Below, one piece after another: positions 1 through 9,021 of a stretch of 40,842 bases of DNA (position 1 is the stretch's first letter; every line of letters begins with the position of its first letter). The notes below the pieces were generated by a model, which was given only the letters and a program-made list of their open reading frames with translations, was not told where the DNA came from and did not search any database. Position numbers and translations under genes: made by a program. The stretch comes from Azoarcus sp. (lineage in GTDB: Bacteria > Pseudomonadota > Gammaproteobacteria > Burkholderiales > Rhodocyclaceae), in the NCBI GenBank assembly GCA_031289095.1, contig JAITQD010000088.1:1-40842 (forward strand), in the 5' to 3' direction.

Positions 1-1
1 G

Positions 2-415
2 GCGGCGACGAGCCGGGGACGTCCCGGCGACTTGCGCCTGCGCATCCGTTTGCGGCCACATCCGGTCTATACCCTCGACGGCAGCGATATAGCGCTCGAA
101 CGCCCGGTCAGCGTGTTCACGTTGCTCGGCGGCGGTACGGTCGCCGTGCCTTCGCCCATCGGGCCGCAACGCATCGAACTCGAACCCGGTTCGGGGGAAG
201 CGCGTGAAAAGAGCATTGCCAGCGCGGGGGTTCCTGCACGCGGCAATCGCCCGGCGGGCGATCTGCGCGTGCGTTTCGTTCCCGTCCTGCCTTCCGTGCC
301 GACTCCCGCGCTTGTCAAGCTCTATCGCGTCCTGCAAACCGAAATCGAGCACGCCGGGTTGGTGTGCGCCCCAGAACTCGCGGAGTGGGAAAAACACTGG
401 TTGTCCGAGGTGTGA
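2..415 (+). CDS. DnaJ-family co-chaperone, C-terminal fragment (5' partial)
   Basis: The reading frame is open from the first bases of the window, so the N-terminus, including any J-domain, lies outside. The visible ~137 residues match the second beta-sandwich of a DnaJ/CbpA substrate-binding region: a GDLRLRIRLRPHPVY strand, then a DGSDIALERPVSVFTLLGG segment, a PIGPQRIELEPG strand, and a second GDLRVRFVPVLP strand before a helical tail. DnaJ C-terminal domains bind unfolded clients and hand them to DnaK. The usual GSGLP-like loop after the third strand is poorly conserved here. A CbpA/DjlA-type protein is more likely than canonical DnaJ, because no zinc-finger cysteines are visible in this part, but that domain would lie upstream. 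Family assignment comes from strand pattern recognition only. Confidence 0.68.
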   Translation, partial: AATSRGRPGDLRLRIRLRPHPVYTLDGSDIALERPVSVFTLLGGGTVAVPSPIGPQRIELEPGSGEAREKSIASAGVPARGNRPAGDLRVRFVPVLPSVPTPALVKLYRVLQTEIEHAGLVCAPELAEWEKHWLSEV

Positions 416-453
416 ATCCCTGCGGCGGCTGGGCTTGAACAAATGGAAAATAC

Positions 454-1665
454 ATGACTCCTATCGACGCCGCCCGGCAGGCGCGCGCCGCGTTGCAAGA
501 TATTCGCCGCGACCTCCACGCCTACCCCGAACTGGCTTTTTCCGAAACGCGCACGGCGGATCGGGTTGCGGCGCAGCTTGGCGCGCTGGGAATCGAGACG
601 CATCGCGGTCTTGGCGGCACCGGCGTGGTCGGTACGATCCGCGCGGGCAGCGGGAAGCGGGCGATCGGTTTGCGGGCGGACATGGACGCGCTGCCGATTG
701 CCGAGGCCAACGGTTTCGCGCACCGTTCGCGGCACGAGGGCCGTATGCACGCCTGCGGCCACGACGGCCATACCGCGATGCTGCTGGGCGCGGCCAGGCT
801 GCTCGCCGAAAGACGCGATTTCAATGGCACGGTCTACCTGATCTTCCAGCCGGGTGAGGAAGGTGCGGGCGGGGCGCGGGTGATGATCGGGGATGGCCTC
901 TTCGAGCGTTTCCCGATGGAGGCAATCTACGGCATGCACAACTGGCCGGGGCTGCCAGCGGGGCATTTTGCGGTGCACGCGGGGCCGGTGATGGCGGGCA
1001 CCGACCGTTTCGACATTCACATCGAGGGTGTGGGCGGCCATGCGGCGATGCCGCATCTGGCCGCCGATCCGGTGCTCGCGGGGGCGGCGCTGGTGCAGGC
1101 GATACAGAGCATTGTGGCGCGCACGCTTGATCCGCTCGATGCCGCCGTGGTGTCGGTGACGTGTTTTCATGCTGGCGACACGTTCAACGTGTTGCCGGAA
1201 CGCGCAGAACTCTCCGGCACGCTGCGCAGCTTTTCGGCGACGGTGCGCGAAAAGGCGCTGGCGCGGCTGCGCGCGTTGTGCGCGGGAACGGGGGAGGCGC
1301 TCGGGGTGAATATCGTCTTCGATCCGCTTCCCGGCGGCTATCCGCCGACGGTCAACTCCGCCGCTGAAGCTGTGCAGTGCGTGGAAGCGGCGGCCTCGGT
1401 CGCCGGACGGGAAAACGTCCGCACCGGCGAGCGTCCGAGTATGGGGGCGGAGGATTTCGCTTATTACCTGTTGAAGAAGCCCGGCGCTTATGTGTGGATT
1501 GGCAACGGCGTTGCGGCGGATGTCGATCCGGCGCTGGCCGGATGCGAGCGGCAGGGCGGCGTGGCGTTGCATCATCCCGCCTACGATTTCAATGACGATA
1601 TTCTTCCCGTTGGCGCGGCTTACTGGGTGGAATTGGTGCGCCGCCTGCTGCCGCAGGAACGATGA
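454..1665 (+). CDS. M20D-family amidohydrolase (hippurate / N-acyl-amino acid hydrolase type)
   Basis: 403 residues, the usual length for M20D metallohydrolases, which release free amino acids from N-acyl or amide conjugates in the cytoplasm. The sequence shows the family signatures: DLHAYPELAFSE near residue 20, GLRADMDALPI at 72-82, and the metal-ligand block MHACGHDGH with Cys101, His103 and His106. FQPGEEG follows with Glu135/Glu136, then GMHNWPGLPAG with His162, and a late HHPAYDFND histidine. The dimerisation lid domain is bracketed by GVGGHAAMPH. The substrate cannot be read from sequence: hippurate, indole-acetyl-amino acid and N-acetyl-diaminopimelate enzymes all look like this. ATG 454 is the first start, 38 bases after the upstream gene. 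The downstream rmuC starts 16 bases after the stop, so the two may be co-transcribed. Confidence 0.9.
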   Translation: MTPIDAARQARAALQDIRRDLHAYPELAFSETRTADRVAAQLGALGIETHRGLGGTGVVGTIRAGSGKRAIGLRADMDALPIAEANGFAHRSRHEGRMHACGHDGHTAMLLGAARLLAERRDFNGTVYLIFQPGEEGAGGARVMIGDGLFERFPMEAIYGMHNWPGLPAGHFAVHAGPVMAGTDRFDIHIEGVGGHAAMPHLAADPVLAGAALVQAIQSIVARTLDPLDAAVVSVTCFHAGDTFNVLPERAELSGTLRSFSATVREKALARLRALCAGTGEALGVNIVFDPLPGGYPPTVNSAAEAVQCVEAAASVAGRENVRTGERPSMGAEDFAYYLLKKPGAYVWIGNGVAADVDPALAGCERQGGVALHHPAYDFNDDILPVGAAYWVELVRRLLPQER

Positions 1666-1681
1666 ACCGACACCCCGGCGA

Positions 1682-2926
1682 ATGACAGAAAAGCCCGTTG
1701 GCTTGGCGCTCATGAACGGATTGTTGCAATGGTCTCCTTTGCTTCTTGTAGCGTTCGGCCTGCTGGCGGGCATCGTCGTCTTGTTGCTTTGGCGGGTCGT
1801 GGGCGCGGGACGGCGCGAGCGTCGTTTGCTGGCGCGCATCGGCGAGGTGCTCGACCGCAGTGCGCTTGACCAGCACCGCGAATTGCTGCGCGATCTTCAC
1901 GCTGGCCTTGAACGCCAGACCGACCGCATCGGCGAGCATGCGCGCGCCGACCGTGAATTGCTCCAGAGCGGACTGGCGGCGGCTTCGATGCAGTTGTCGC
2001 ACTCAATCGAGGGCTTGACCCGAGGGGTGGAAGGGCAGTTGCGCACGCTCTCCGGGCAGGTCAATAACCGGCTCGACGAGGGGCTGCGCAAGACCAACGA
2101 TACTTTTACCAATGTCATGACGCGGCTGGCGACGATCGACGAGGCGCAAAAGCGGATCGACGGCCTCAGCGCCAGTGTGATGAGTCTTCAGGAGCTTTTG
2201 GGCGACAAGCGATCCCGTGGCGCTTTTGGCGAGGTGCAGCTTGAGGCGCTGGTGCGCAACGCGCTGCCGCCGGACGCCTTTGTGTTCCAGGCGAATCTTC
2301 CCAACGGTCTGCGCGCCGATTGTTTGCTCGAATTGCCGCCGCCGACGGGCCGGGTGGCGATCGACGCCAAGTTTCCGCTCGAAAACTACCGCCGCATGCT
2401 CGATGCTTCCCTGCCGCAATCCGACCGGAAGTCGGCGCTGGCGGCGTTTCGCGCCGATGTGCGCCGTCACGTCGATGCGATTGCCGACAAGTACATCCTG
2501 CCCGGTGTGACCGCCGACGGGGCGGTGATGTTTTTGCCCGCTGAGGCGGTGTTTGCGGAACTGCACGCGTCGCATTCCGAAATCGTTGCCCACGCCCAGT
2601 CGCGGCGGGTGTGGATTGTTTCGCCCACCACGCTGATGGCGGTGTTGAACACGGCGCGTGCGGTGCTCAAGGATGTCGAAACCCGCCGTCATATTCATGT
2701 GATCCAGGACGAACTGGGGCGACTGGCGCAGGATTTTCAGCGTTTCGATGCGCGCATGGGGGCGCTTGCCCGTCACATCGAACAGGCGGGCAAGGACGTG
2801 GAGGAAGTCCACATCTCCAGCCGCAAGATCAGCGCCCGTTTCCAGCGCATCGAAGCGGCGCGGCCCGAGGGCGTGGAGGGGGAGGGCGGTGTGCCGCCAA
2901 AAGCGTCCGCCCTGCCGGAGCAGTGA
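1682..2926 (+). CDS. rmuC: DNA recombination protein RmuC
   Basis: 414 residues. An N-terminal transmembrane helix (about residues 17-38) is followed by a long coiled-coil region rich in Glu, Arg and Leu (about 40-175), then the RmuC nuclease-like domain with LLGDKRSRGAFGEVQLE, VAIDAKFPLENYRRM, DKYILPGVTADGAVMFLPAEAVFAELH and SPTTLMAVLNTAR. In E. coli RmuC limits rearrangements between short inverted repeats; the DAKFPLE motif belongs to a PD-(D/E)XK-like fold. ATG 1682 was chosen over the longer upstream open frame, which overlaps the amidohydrolase, because the protein similarity begins there. A second in-frame ATG at 1712 lies just before the membrane helix and is a possible alternative. 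It ends 25 bases from the convergent phosphoethanolamine transferase gene. Confidence 0.92.
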   Translation: MTEKPVGLALMNGLLQWSPLLLVAFGLLAGIVVLLLWRVVGAGRRERRLLARIGEVLDRSALDQHRELLRDLHAGLERQTDRIGEHARADRELLQSGLAAASMQLSHSIEGLTRGVEGQLRTLSGQVNNRLDEGLRKTNDTFTNVMTRLATIDEAQKRIDGLSASVMSLQELLGDKRSRGAFGEVQLEALVRNALPPDAFVFQANLPNGLRADCLLELPPPTGRVAIDAKFPLENYRRMLDASLPQSDRKSALAAFRADVRRHVDAIADKYILPGVTADGAVMFLPAEAVFAELHASHSEIVAHAQSRRVWIVSPTTLMAVLNTARAVLKDVETRRHIHVIQDELGRLAQDFQRFDARMGALARHIEQAGKDVEEVHISSRKISARFQRIEAARPEGVEGEGGVPPKASALPEQ

Positions 2927-2950
2927 GGGCGCTGGATCGAGTCGCCCGTG

Positions 2951-4723
2951 TCAGCGGCGAGCCGTGGTGGAAATTTGCGCTGCCGTGAGGATGGGGGGAG
3001 ACACCGGCATGATAGCGTCGTAGTCCCGCAAGCCGTTCTTGAGATCGGGATTGCCGATCCAGCGCGTGTGCGCCACAAAGTCTGGATTGACCAGACTCCG
3101 TTCGGGCTGGAAACGGTCGTAGCGCAAGCCCGCCAGGTCAGACCAGGTATGGATGAAGTCGGCGTTGCTGTAGCGGCGGTCGGCCATCGCGGCGAAGTCG
3201 ACATCGTGCGTTTTTTTCCAGGAAGGCGCGGCCCACAGGATGAAAGGCACGGCATACATGTCTGGCGTCGGTGCGGCCTCGTTGCGGCCCAATATCTGAT
3301 GGGGGCTCTCGTGAAAGACTTCTTCGCCATGATCGGAGAAATAAACCAAAAAGCCATCGGCCTTGCTGGCGGCAAACGTGTCGATCAGGGATGACACCAC
3401 GAAATCGTTGTACAACACGGCGTTGTCGTAGCTGTTGTAAGTTTCGAGCTGACTGTCCGTCAAACTGGCAGGGGCGTTGTCGCGGGTGTTGAATGTCGCG
3501 TATTCACGAGGATACCGGTAAAGGTATTTCGCGTGAGTGCCCAGCAGATGCACCACGATAAATTTTTTCGGGGCGGGGTCTTGCAGTGAAGCGGCGAACG
3601 GCTCGAATACGATTTGGTCGTAAAGTGTGGCGTTTTGAACGCGCTGTGAATTCAAATAGCGCACCTCGTCTGCCTGCTGTGAAAACACGGTCAGCAAGGT
3701 ATTGCGCTGGGTCATGGTTTGCTGGTTGGTAATCCAGAAAGTCTTGTAACCGGCCTGTTTCATCACGTTCATCAGGTTTGGCTCGGTCAAAAAGCGATTG
3801 GGCGCTTCCTCGTTGGCGAAAGTCAGGGCCTGGCGCAATATTTCAATGGTGTAGGGGCGTGAGGTGATCACGTTGTTGAAAGTGATCAGTTCGCCCCGTT
3901 CTTTCAGCGCGTCCAGGTGAGGCGTGGTTTTGCGCGGATAGCCGTACAAGCTCATGCGCCGGCTGGTGGTGGATTCGCCGATGACCAGTACCAGCGTGCG
4001 CGGCGTATCGCCGTTTGCGTCAATGAGGTCACGCACGGGCGGCAGGGCGGCGTTCCCTTGCAGGAGCGCTTGTACGTTGTCGAGTTGGTGGCGGTATTGG
4101 TAATACCCCATCAGCAAATGCCAGGGGGTGGCCGGTTCCAGGCGCCGTTGCAATTTGATGGTGCCGTCCGGGAAGTCGATTTTTCCGGGCAGGTATGCGA
4201 GATAGGGGGAGGCGAGATTCGTCAGAACGACAAAGACCGCTGCACCGACGGCGACAGGGCGTGGCAGGTCAACGGGACGCAAGCGTCGCCAGAGTAGAAA
4301 AGCGACAATCGAATAGGCGGCGACGCCGACCAGGAGGCGGAGACTGACGTACTGGCTCAGGTATTCGCCCGATTCCGCCATGTTGGATTCAAAAATGGTG
4401 AAGATGACGCTCTGTGAAAACTCTTGCCCGTAAATGCCCCAATAACCGATGCTGACCAGTGATGTCGCCCAGAGCACGATGCCGAGAGCGGCGGCGATTT
4501 GGCGCGTCCAGCGCGGAAACAATAAAACCGGGGCCAGCCAGATGGCACTCAGGAAAAACACGTTGCGAAAGCCCACGAAGCCCGCCGTCGGAATCATCAA
4601 GGCTTGCATGAGGCCGGAAAAATACCAGAAGAACAGGTAAAGCCAAGCGATGCCCGCCCAGTCGATGCGCCCGCGACGCTTGCCATGCGTCGCCGCAGGC
4701 AAGAAGGTGAATGACGAACTCAT
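2951..4723 (-). CDS. Phosphoethanolamine transferase, CptA/EptC-like, inner membrane
   Basis: 590 residues: about five N-terminal transmembrane helices (roughly 23-175) and a periplasmic alkaline-phosphatase-fold domain. These enzymes move phosphoethanolamine from phosphatidylethanolamine to lipopolysaccharide. The catalytic start LVIGESTTSRRMSLYGYPRKTTPHLD (residues 246-271) places metal ligand Glu250; the nucleophilic Thr probably lies in ITSRPYT (287-292); YFSDHGEE near the C-terminus gives the Asp/His metal ligands. The GESTTxRRMSLYGYPRKTTP form resembles EptC/CptA (heptose-I of LPS core) more than EptA (lipid A), but the acceptor is not proven. The start is ATG 4723, preceded by GGAG six bases upstream, rather than the TTG at 4738. 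A ColR-box-like site lies about 70 bases upstream and the colRS genes are adjacent. Confidence 0.88.
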   Translation of the reverse strand: MSSSFTFLPAATHGKRRGRIDWAGIAWLYLFFWYFSGLMQALMIPTAGFVGFRNVFFLSAIWLAPVLLFPRWTRQIAAALGIVLWATSLVSIGYWGIYGQEFSQSVIFTIFESNMAESGEYLSQYVSLRLLVGVAAYSIVAFLLWRRLRPVDLPRPVAVGAAVFVVLTNLASPYLAYLPGKIDFPDGTIKLQRRLEPATPWHLLMGYYQYRHQLDNVQALLQGNAALPPVRDLIDANGDTPRTLVLVIGESTTSRRMSLYGYPRKTTPHLDALKERGELITFNNVITSRPYTIEILRQALTFANEEAPNRFLTEPNLMNVMKQAGYKTFWITNQQTMTQRNTLLTVFSQQADEVRYLNSQRVQNATLYDQIVFEPFAASLQDPAPKKFIVVHLLGTHAKYLYRYPREYATFNTRDNAPASLTDSQLETYNSYDNAVLYNDFVVSSLIDTFAASKADGFLVYFSDHGEEVFHESPHQILGRNEAAPTPDMYAVPFILWAAPSWKKTHDVDFAAMADRRYSNADFIHTWSDLAGLRYDRFQPERSLVNPDFVAHTRWIGNPDLKNGLRDYDAIMPVSPPILTAAQISTTARR

Positions 4724-4780
4724 TTGACGCTCCGACAAAATCGAGAGGTGTCGATTCTGTGAGCGCTGCGATCAAGGGGT

Positions 4781-4808
4781 TGTCAAACGAATGTGAAAAA
4801 AATGTGAA
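4781..4808 (-). promoter_or_regulatory. ColR-box-like operator plus -35 element for the phosphoethanolamine transferase gene
   Basis: Read on the minus strand, 4808-4793 is TTCACATTTTTTTCAC. It fits, position by position, the ColR-binding consensus I recall from Pseudomonas putida (YYNA, then S, NN, Y, TTTTTCAC). Six bases further downstream is a perfect TTGACA (4786-4781). No good -10 hexamer follows at 16-18 bases, as often seen at activator-dependent promoters. The transferase ATG is at 4723. The box-to-gene layout and the adjacent colRS genes support direct ColR control; binding is inferred. Confidence 0.6.
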
Positions 4809-4853
4809 GACATAAAACAAGCCACACCGATGTGTCGATTTATGCGTGGTGTG

Positions 4854-6149
4854 TCAGGGTTCGGCATGCTCTTGCCGAAACCGTACGTGGAAGCGGCTGC
4901 CGCCGCCGGGAAGGGGGGCGAGTGTGACGCGCCAGCCTTGGTGGGCGCAGATGCGCTTGACCAGCGACAGCCCCAGTCCGAGTCCCGCGCCGCGCGTCCG
5001 GCTGCTGCGGGTGAATGCCTGGAATATCCGTTCCCTGTCGGCTTCCGGGACGCCGATGCCGCTGTCCTCGACCCGGAATCCGCCCTCTTCCAGCACCAGC
5101 CGTATCCAGCCGTGCTCGGTGTAATGCAGGGCGTTGCGCAGCAGGTTGCCCAGGACGGTGCGCAGGAAAGCGGTGTTGTAATGTCCTGGGTCGATCCCTT
5201 CTTCGACGAACTCGAACGCAAGCCCCTTGCCCTGGATGGCGGGCTGCCAGCGCAGGCGTTGTTCTTCCGCCGCTTGGGCGAGGCCGATGCCGCCTTCCAG
5301 AAAGGTTGCCTCTGCGCCGGTTTCGTCGGGACGTGCTCGCGCGAGGCTCAGGAACGTTTCGACCAGGGCGCGCATCTCATCGGCGGCGCGCGCGATGCGT
5401 TCGACCTGTTCGCGCCCGCGCGCGGAAAGCTCGCCAGCGGCCAGCAGTTCGCAGGAAGTGGCGACAATCATCAGCGGCGTGCGCAATTCGTGACTGACGT
5501 CGCTGGTAAAGAGGCGTTCCCGCTCCATGGCGAGATTGAGACGTTGCAGGGCGTCATCGAAAGCAGCGGCGAGGTGGCCGACTTCATCGTCGGCATAATC
5601 CTGCGCCAACGGTGCGGGCAGCGGCGGTTGCGGCAGGCGGCGAACCTGTTCCGCGAGACGCCTGACGGGAGACATGACCGTTTTGGCGGTCAGTCTGCCC
5701 AGGCTCCACGCGCCTGCCACCGTGAGCAGGAAACCCGCAAACAGGGTGGCGAACAGGGCCTGTTCATGTTCCTCGAATTCCTGTTGATCCTGCACCAGCA
5801 GATAACGTTGTCCCGCCACCTCGCGGGTGTAAACCCAGAAAGCGTTTTTTTCGCCCATTTCGCTGAATCCCGTTTCCGCCTCCGCGAATTCTGGCGGAAT
5901 GGCGTATTCCGGGCGACCGGAGGCGAAAAATTGCATGTCGTGATCCAGGTGCGGCGCTTTGCCCTGGCGCAGGTCTTCGTTGAGGATGCGGACAAGCATC
6001 CTGTCCAGCGTCTGGGAGACGAGTTCCTTTTCGATGTAATGAACAACGTAGACGAGGCACAGTGACAAAGCACCGCTCACGACAAAAGTCATCAGGGTGA
6101 AAGCCGCGACAATCCGGCGGGCGAAAGGCTGGCGGCGTTCAGTGGTCAT
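4854..6149 (-). CDS. colS: ColS-like membrane sensor histidine kinase
   Basis: 431 residues from ATG 6149, which overlaps the end of the response regulator gene by 11 bases, so the pair is translationally coupled. Order: transmembrane helix ~13-36, periplasmic sensor ~37-128, second helix ~130-152, HAMP-like linker, dimerisation/phosphoacceptor helix with TSDVSHELRTPL (His220), then N box (NLLRNALHYTE), G1 (EDSGIGVPE) and G2 (GAGLGLGLSLVKR). The sensor holds two ExxE patterns, EFAE (87-90) and EFEE (124-127). ColS of pseudomonads senses excess zinc and ferric iron through an ExxE motif, so metal sensing is a reasonable inference. A generic QseC/PmrB-type kinase cannot be excluded from this protein alone; the ColR identity of its partner is the stronger argument. 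Confidence 0.82.
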   Translation of the reverse strand: MTTERRQPFARRIVAAFTLMTFVVSGALSLCLVYVVHYIEKELVSQTLDRMLVRILNEDLRQGKAPHLDHDMQFFASGRPEYAIPPEFAEAETGFSEMGEKNAFWVYTREVAGQRYLLVQDQQEFEEHEQALFATLFAGFLLTVAGAWSLGRLTAKTVMSPVRRLAEQVRRLPQPPLPAPLAQDYADDEVGHLAAAFDDALQRLNLAMERERLFTSDVSHELRTPLMIVATSCELLAAGELSARGREQVERIARAADEMRALVETFLSLARARPDETGAEATFLEGGIGLAQAAEEQRLRWQPAIQGKGLAFEFVEEGIDPGHYNTAFLRTVLGNLLRNALHYTEHGWIRLVLEEGGFRVEDSGIGVPEADRERIFQAFTRSSRTRGAGLGLGLSLVKRICAHQGWRVTLAPLPGGGSRFHVRFRQEHAEP

Positions 6150-6822
6150 CTTCCCCGGCGGCGAGGCGGAATCCCACGCCATGCACGGTATGCAGCAGCG
6201 CGACGGGGAAGGGTTTGTCGATGCTCTGGCGCAATTGGTGGACGTGGCTGCGAAGGCTGTCGCTATCGGGCGGGTCGTCGCCCCACAGGGCTTCTTCGAG
6301 CGCCTCGCGCCGCACCACGGCGGGACTTTTTCGCATCAGAATATCGAGGAGCTTCAGGCCGATCGGGTTGAGGTGCAACGGTTTGCCGGCGCGGCTGACT
6401 TCCAGCGTATCCAGGTCATATTGCAGGTCGGCCACTTCGAGCCGGCGACGGCTCCCGCCGCTCGTGCGGCGCAGCACCGCCCCGATACGCGCCACCAGTT
6501 CCGAGAGCGCGAAAGGTTTGACCAGGTAATCGTCCGCGCCGCAGGCGAATCCCTGCAAACGGTCGTCCAGCGTATCGCGCGCGGTCAGCATGATGATCGG
6601 CGTCCCGTCCCGCCCGTCCTTGCGCAGCCGCTGGCATACCTCGAACCCGTCGATGGCGGGCAGCGTAACGTCGAGCACGATCAGGTCGTAATGCTGGGTC
6701 GCGGCCAGGTGCAGGCCGGAGAGACCGTCCTCGGCGCAATCGGTGGCATAGCCCCTGAGCTGGAGATAGTCCAGGACGTTGGCCAGAATGTCCCGATTGT
6801 CTTCGATGACGAGGATGCGCAT
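6139..6822 (-). CDS. colR: ColR-like response regulator (OmpR/PhoB family)
   Basis: 227 residues starting at ATG 6822 (MRILVIEDNRDI). Receiver domain: acidic pair in IEDN, phosphoacceptor Asp in LIVLDVTLPAIDG (Asp51), Thr in MLTARD, Lys in DDYLVKPF. C-terminal winged helix with LNPIGLKLLDILMRKSP, EALWGDDPPDSDSLRSHVHQLRQSIDKPF and LLHTVHGVGFRLA. The stretch from the second domain start to the end is strikingly like Pseudomonas ColR, including the NPxGLKLL and DDxPDSDSLRSHVHQLRQ wording. ColR activates genes for LPS and membrane modification; here the likely target is the adjacent phosphoethanolamine transferase gene. Upstream, 15 extra codons are open, but ATG 6822 is where family similarity begins. 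Confidence 0.86.
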   Translation of the reverse strand: MRILVIEDNRDILANVLDYLQLRGYATDCAEDGLSGLHLAATQHYDLIVLDVTLPAIDGFEVCQRLRKDGRDGTPIIMLTARDTLDDRLQGFACGADDYLVKPFALSELVARIGAVLRRTSGGSRRRLEVADLQYDLDTLEVSRAGKPLHLNPIGLKLLDILMRKSPAVVRREALEEALWGDDPPDSDSLRSHVHQLRQSIDKPFPVALLHTVHGVGFRLAAGEDDH

Positions 6823-6890
6823 AAAAAATGCCGTTGGAAACAATTGTGTATTCCGGCGGCAAGACATTTGCGTAACGCCGGTGCGGCGGG

Positions 6891-6896
6891 ATTATA
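6891..6896 (-). promoter_or_regulatory. -10 hexamer, probable colR promoter
   Basis: The minus strand carries a perfect TATAAT 69 bases upstream of the colR ATG, in the divergent region shared with htpG. No convincing -35 sits 16-18 bases upstream, so this is a weak or activated promoter if real. Confidence 0.35.
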
Positions 6897-6959
6897 TCTT
6901 TGGCGCATTCGGCCAGCGTGAACAAATCGTGAAATAGCGTTACCAGCCAGGTGCTGGCC

Positions 6960-6988
6960 CTTGAAAGCCGCCTCCACCATCCCCACAT
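6960..6988 (+). promoter_or_regulatory. Sigma-32 heat-shock promoter of htpG
   Basis: CTTGAAA at 6960-6966, a 14-base spacer, then CCCCACAT at 6981-6988. This matches the heat-shock sigma-32 consensus (CTTGAAA, 13-15 bases, CCCCATNT) at nearly every position. It lies 50 bases upstream of the htpG start, exactly where a heat-shock chaperone promoter is expected. Confidence 0.85.
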
Positions 6989-7037
6989 GGCCGACACGGA
7001 AAATTTGTACGACTTCCCGCTTTCAAGGAGACCCTCG

Positions 7038-8966
7038 ATGACTCAAGCCCAAGCCGCCGAAACCCTGAACTTTCAGGCTGAGGTGAAACAACTGCTGCAC
7101 CTGATGATTCATTCGCTGTATTCCAACCGCGAGATTTTCCTGCGCGAGCTGATCTCGAACGCAGCGGATGCCTGCGACAAGCTGCGCTTCGAGGCAATCG
7201 ACAAGCCGGAACTGTTCGAGGGCGACGGCGAACCCCGCATTCGCATTGCTTTCGACGCCGAGGCGAAGACGATCACCGTCGGCGATAACGGCATCGGCAT
7301 GAGCCGCGAGGAGGTGGTCGCCAACCTCGGCACCATCGCCAAGTCCGGTACGCACGAATTCTTCGGCAAACTGACCGGCGACCAGCAGAAGGATGCGCAC
7401 CTGATCGGGCAGTTCGGCGTTGGCTTTTATTCTTCCTTCATCGTTGCCGACAAGGTGACGGTAACGACGCGCCGCGCTGGATTGCCGACGACGGACGGCG
7501 TGCGCTGGGAATGCGCGATGAGCGGTGACACAGCGGGTGCGTACAGCGTCGAGCCGGTAGAACGCGCAGCGCGCGGCACGGAAATCGTCCTCCATTTGCG
7601 CGAGGGGCAAGAAGACCTGCTTTCGGGCTGGCGGCTTCGCAGCCTGATCCGCAAATATTCCGATCACATCGTTCAGCCCATCCTGATGAAAAAGGAAGAA
7701 TGGAACGAAGAAAAAAAGGCCGAAGTCACGACAGACGAGGACGAAACCGTCAACCAGGCCAACGCGCTGTGGACGCGCCCGCGCAACGAGATCAGCGACG
7801 ACGATTACAAGGCGTTCTACAAGCACGTCGGCCATGATTACGAGGAGCCGCTGGCGTGGTCACACGCCAGGGTGGAAGGGCGGCAGGAGTACACGCAACT
7901 GCTCTATGTTCCGGCGCACGCGCCGTTCGATCTGTGGGATCGCAATGCCCGCCACGGCATCAAGCTCTACGTGCGGCGCGTTTTCATCATGGATGACGCC
8001 GAAAAACTGATGCCGCTTTATTTGCGCTTTGTGCGCGGAGTGGTCGATTCCGCCGATCTGCCACTCAACGTATCGCGCGAAATTTTGCAGGAATCGCGCG
8101 ACATCGACACAATTCGCCAGGGCTGCACGAAAAAAGTGCTCGGCCTGCTGGAAGGTCTTGCCAATAGCGAGGATGTGGCGGAAAAGGAAAAATACGCCAA
8201 ATTCTGGAAAGAATTCGGTCGCGTACTGAAGGAAGGCGTCGGTGAGGATTTCTCCAACAAGGAAAAGATCGCCAGTCTGCTGCGTTTTGCGTCCACTCAT
8301 GCCGATACGGCGGACGAAGCTGTTTCGCTCAAGGATTACATTGGGCGGATGAAGGAAGGGCAGGATAAAATTTATTACGTGACTGCCGAAAGTTTCAATG
8401 CCGCGAAGAATAGCCCGCACCTGGAAATTTTCCGCAAGAAGGGCATTGAGGTGCTGTTGCTTTCCGACCGCGTCGACGAATGGGTGACGGGCAACCTCGC
8501 CGAATTCGAGGGCAAGACGCTGCAATCCGTCGCCAAGGGCGGGCTGGATTTGGGCCAGCTTGAAGATGAGGCGGAAAAGAAGGAATCCGAGCAGGCCGCC
8601 GGCGAATACAAGGCGCTGCTCGAAAAAATGAAGACGAGTCTCGGCGATCGGGTGAAAGAGGTGCGGGTGACGTTGCGCCTGACCGATTCCCCGGCTTGCC
8701 TTGTCGCCGACGAGCACGACCTCGGTACGAACCTGGGCCGCATTCTCAAGGCCGCCGGGCAGGAAGCGCCGGTCTCGAAGCCGATTCTCGAAATCAATCC
8801 CCATCATCCGGCGGTGCTGCGCCTCAAGAACGAGGACAGGCAGTTCGACGACTGGGCGGCGGTGCTATTCGATCAGGCGCTACTCGCCGAAGGCGGCACG
8901 CTGGACGACCCGGCGAGCTTCGTCAAGCGCATCAACCAGTTGATGCTGGCGGTGAGCGCGGGGTAA
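7038..8966 (+). CDS. htpG: Molecular chaperone HtpG (bacterial Hsp90)
   Basis: 642 residues. N-terminal ATPase of the GHKL fold: [41 protein letters not shown] with the ATP-binding Glu/Asn, then DNGIGM and [13 protein letters not shown]. The middle domain carries [11 protein letters not shown] with the catalytic Arg, and the C-terminal dimerisation domain follows (ITRRxxL-like region replaced by [14 protein letters not shown]). HtpG is a cytoplasmic ATP-dependent chaperone acting with DnaK on late folding clients. The start is ATG 7038, not the upstream open frame at 6951: AAGGAG at 7025-7030 sits seven bases before it and a sigma-32 promoter lies just upstream. A strong hairpin begins 13 bases after the stop. 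Confidence 0.98.
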   Translation: MTQAQAAETLNFQAEVKQLLHLMIHSLYSNREIFLRELISNAADACDKLRFEAIDKPELFEGDGEPRIRIAFDAEAKTITVGDNGIGMSREEVVANLGTIAKSGTHEFFGKLTGDQQKDAHLIGQFGVGFYSSFIVADKVTVTTRRAGLPTTDGVRWECAMSGDTAGAYSVEPVERAARGTEIVLHLREGQEDLLSGWRLRSLIRKYSDHIVQPILMKKEEWNEEKKAEVTTDEDETVNQANALWTRPRNEISDDDYKAFYKHVGHDYEEPLAWSHARVEGRQEYTQLLYVPAHAPFDLWDRNARHGIKLYVRRVFIMDDAEKLMPLYLRFVRGVVDSADLPLNVSREILQESRDIDTIRQGCTKKVLGLLEGLANSEDVAEKEKYAKFWKEFGRVLKEGVGEDFSNKEKIASLLRFASTHADTADEAVSLKDYIGRMKEGQDKIYYVTAESFNAAKNSPHLEIFRKKGIEVLLLSDRVDEWVTGNLAEFEGKTLQSVAKGGLDLGQLEDEAEKKESEQAAGEYKALLEKMKTSLGDRVKEVRVTLRLTDSPACLVADEHDLGTNLGRILKAAGQEAPVSKPILEINPHHPAVLRLKNEDRQFDDWAAVLFDQALLAEGGTLDDPASFVKRINQLMLAVSAG

Positions 8967-8978
8967 TTGCGCGCTTGT

Positions 8979-9000
8979 GACGGGGGTTTCGGCCCCCGTC
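8979..9000 (+). terminator. Strong hairpin after htpG
   Basis: An eight-base-pair stem (GACGGGGG paired with CCCCCGTC) closes a TTTCGG loop, a UUCG-like stable tetraloop context. It starts 13 bases after the htpG stop. There is no T-run after it, so it may act as an mRNA 3'-end stabiliser or a weak terminator. Confidence 0.6.
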
Positions 9001-9021
9001 GGGCAAAGTTGGTTGCCGAAA

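Noticed and set aside
322..1839. Minus-strand open frame opposite the M20 amidohydrolase
   Set aside because: Basic, low-complexity translation typical of antisense frames in GC-rich DNA; the M20 gene is unambiguous.
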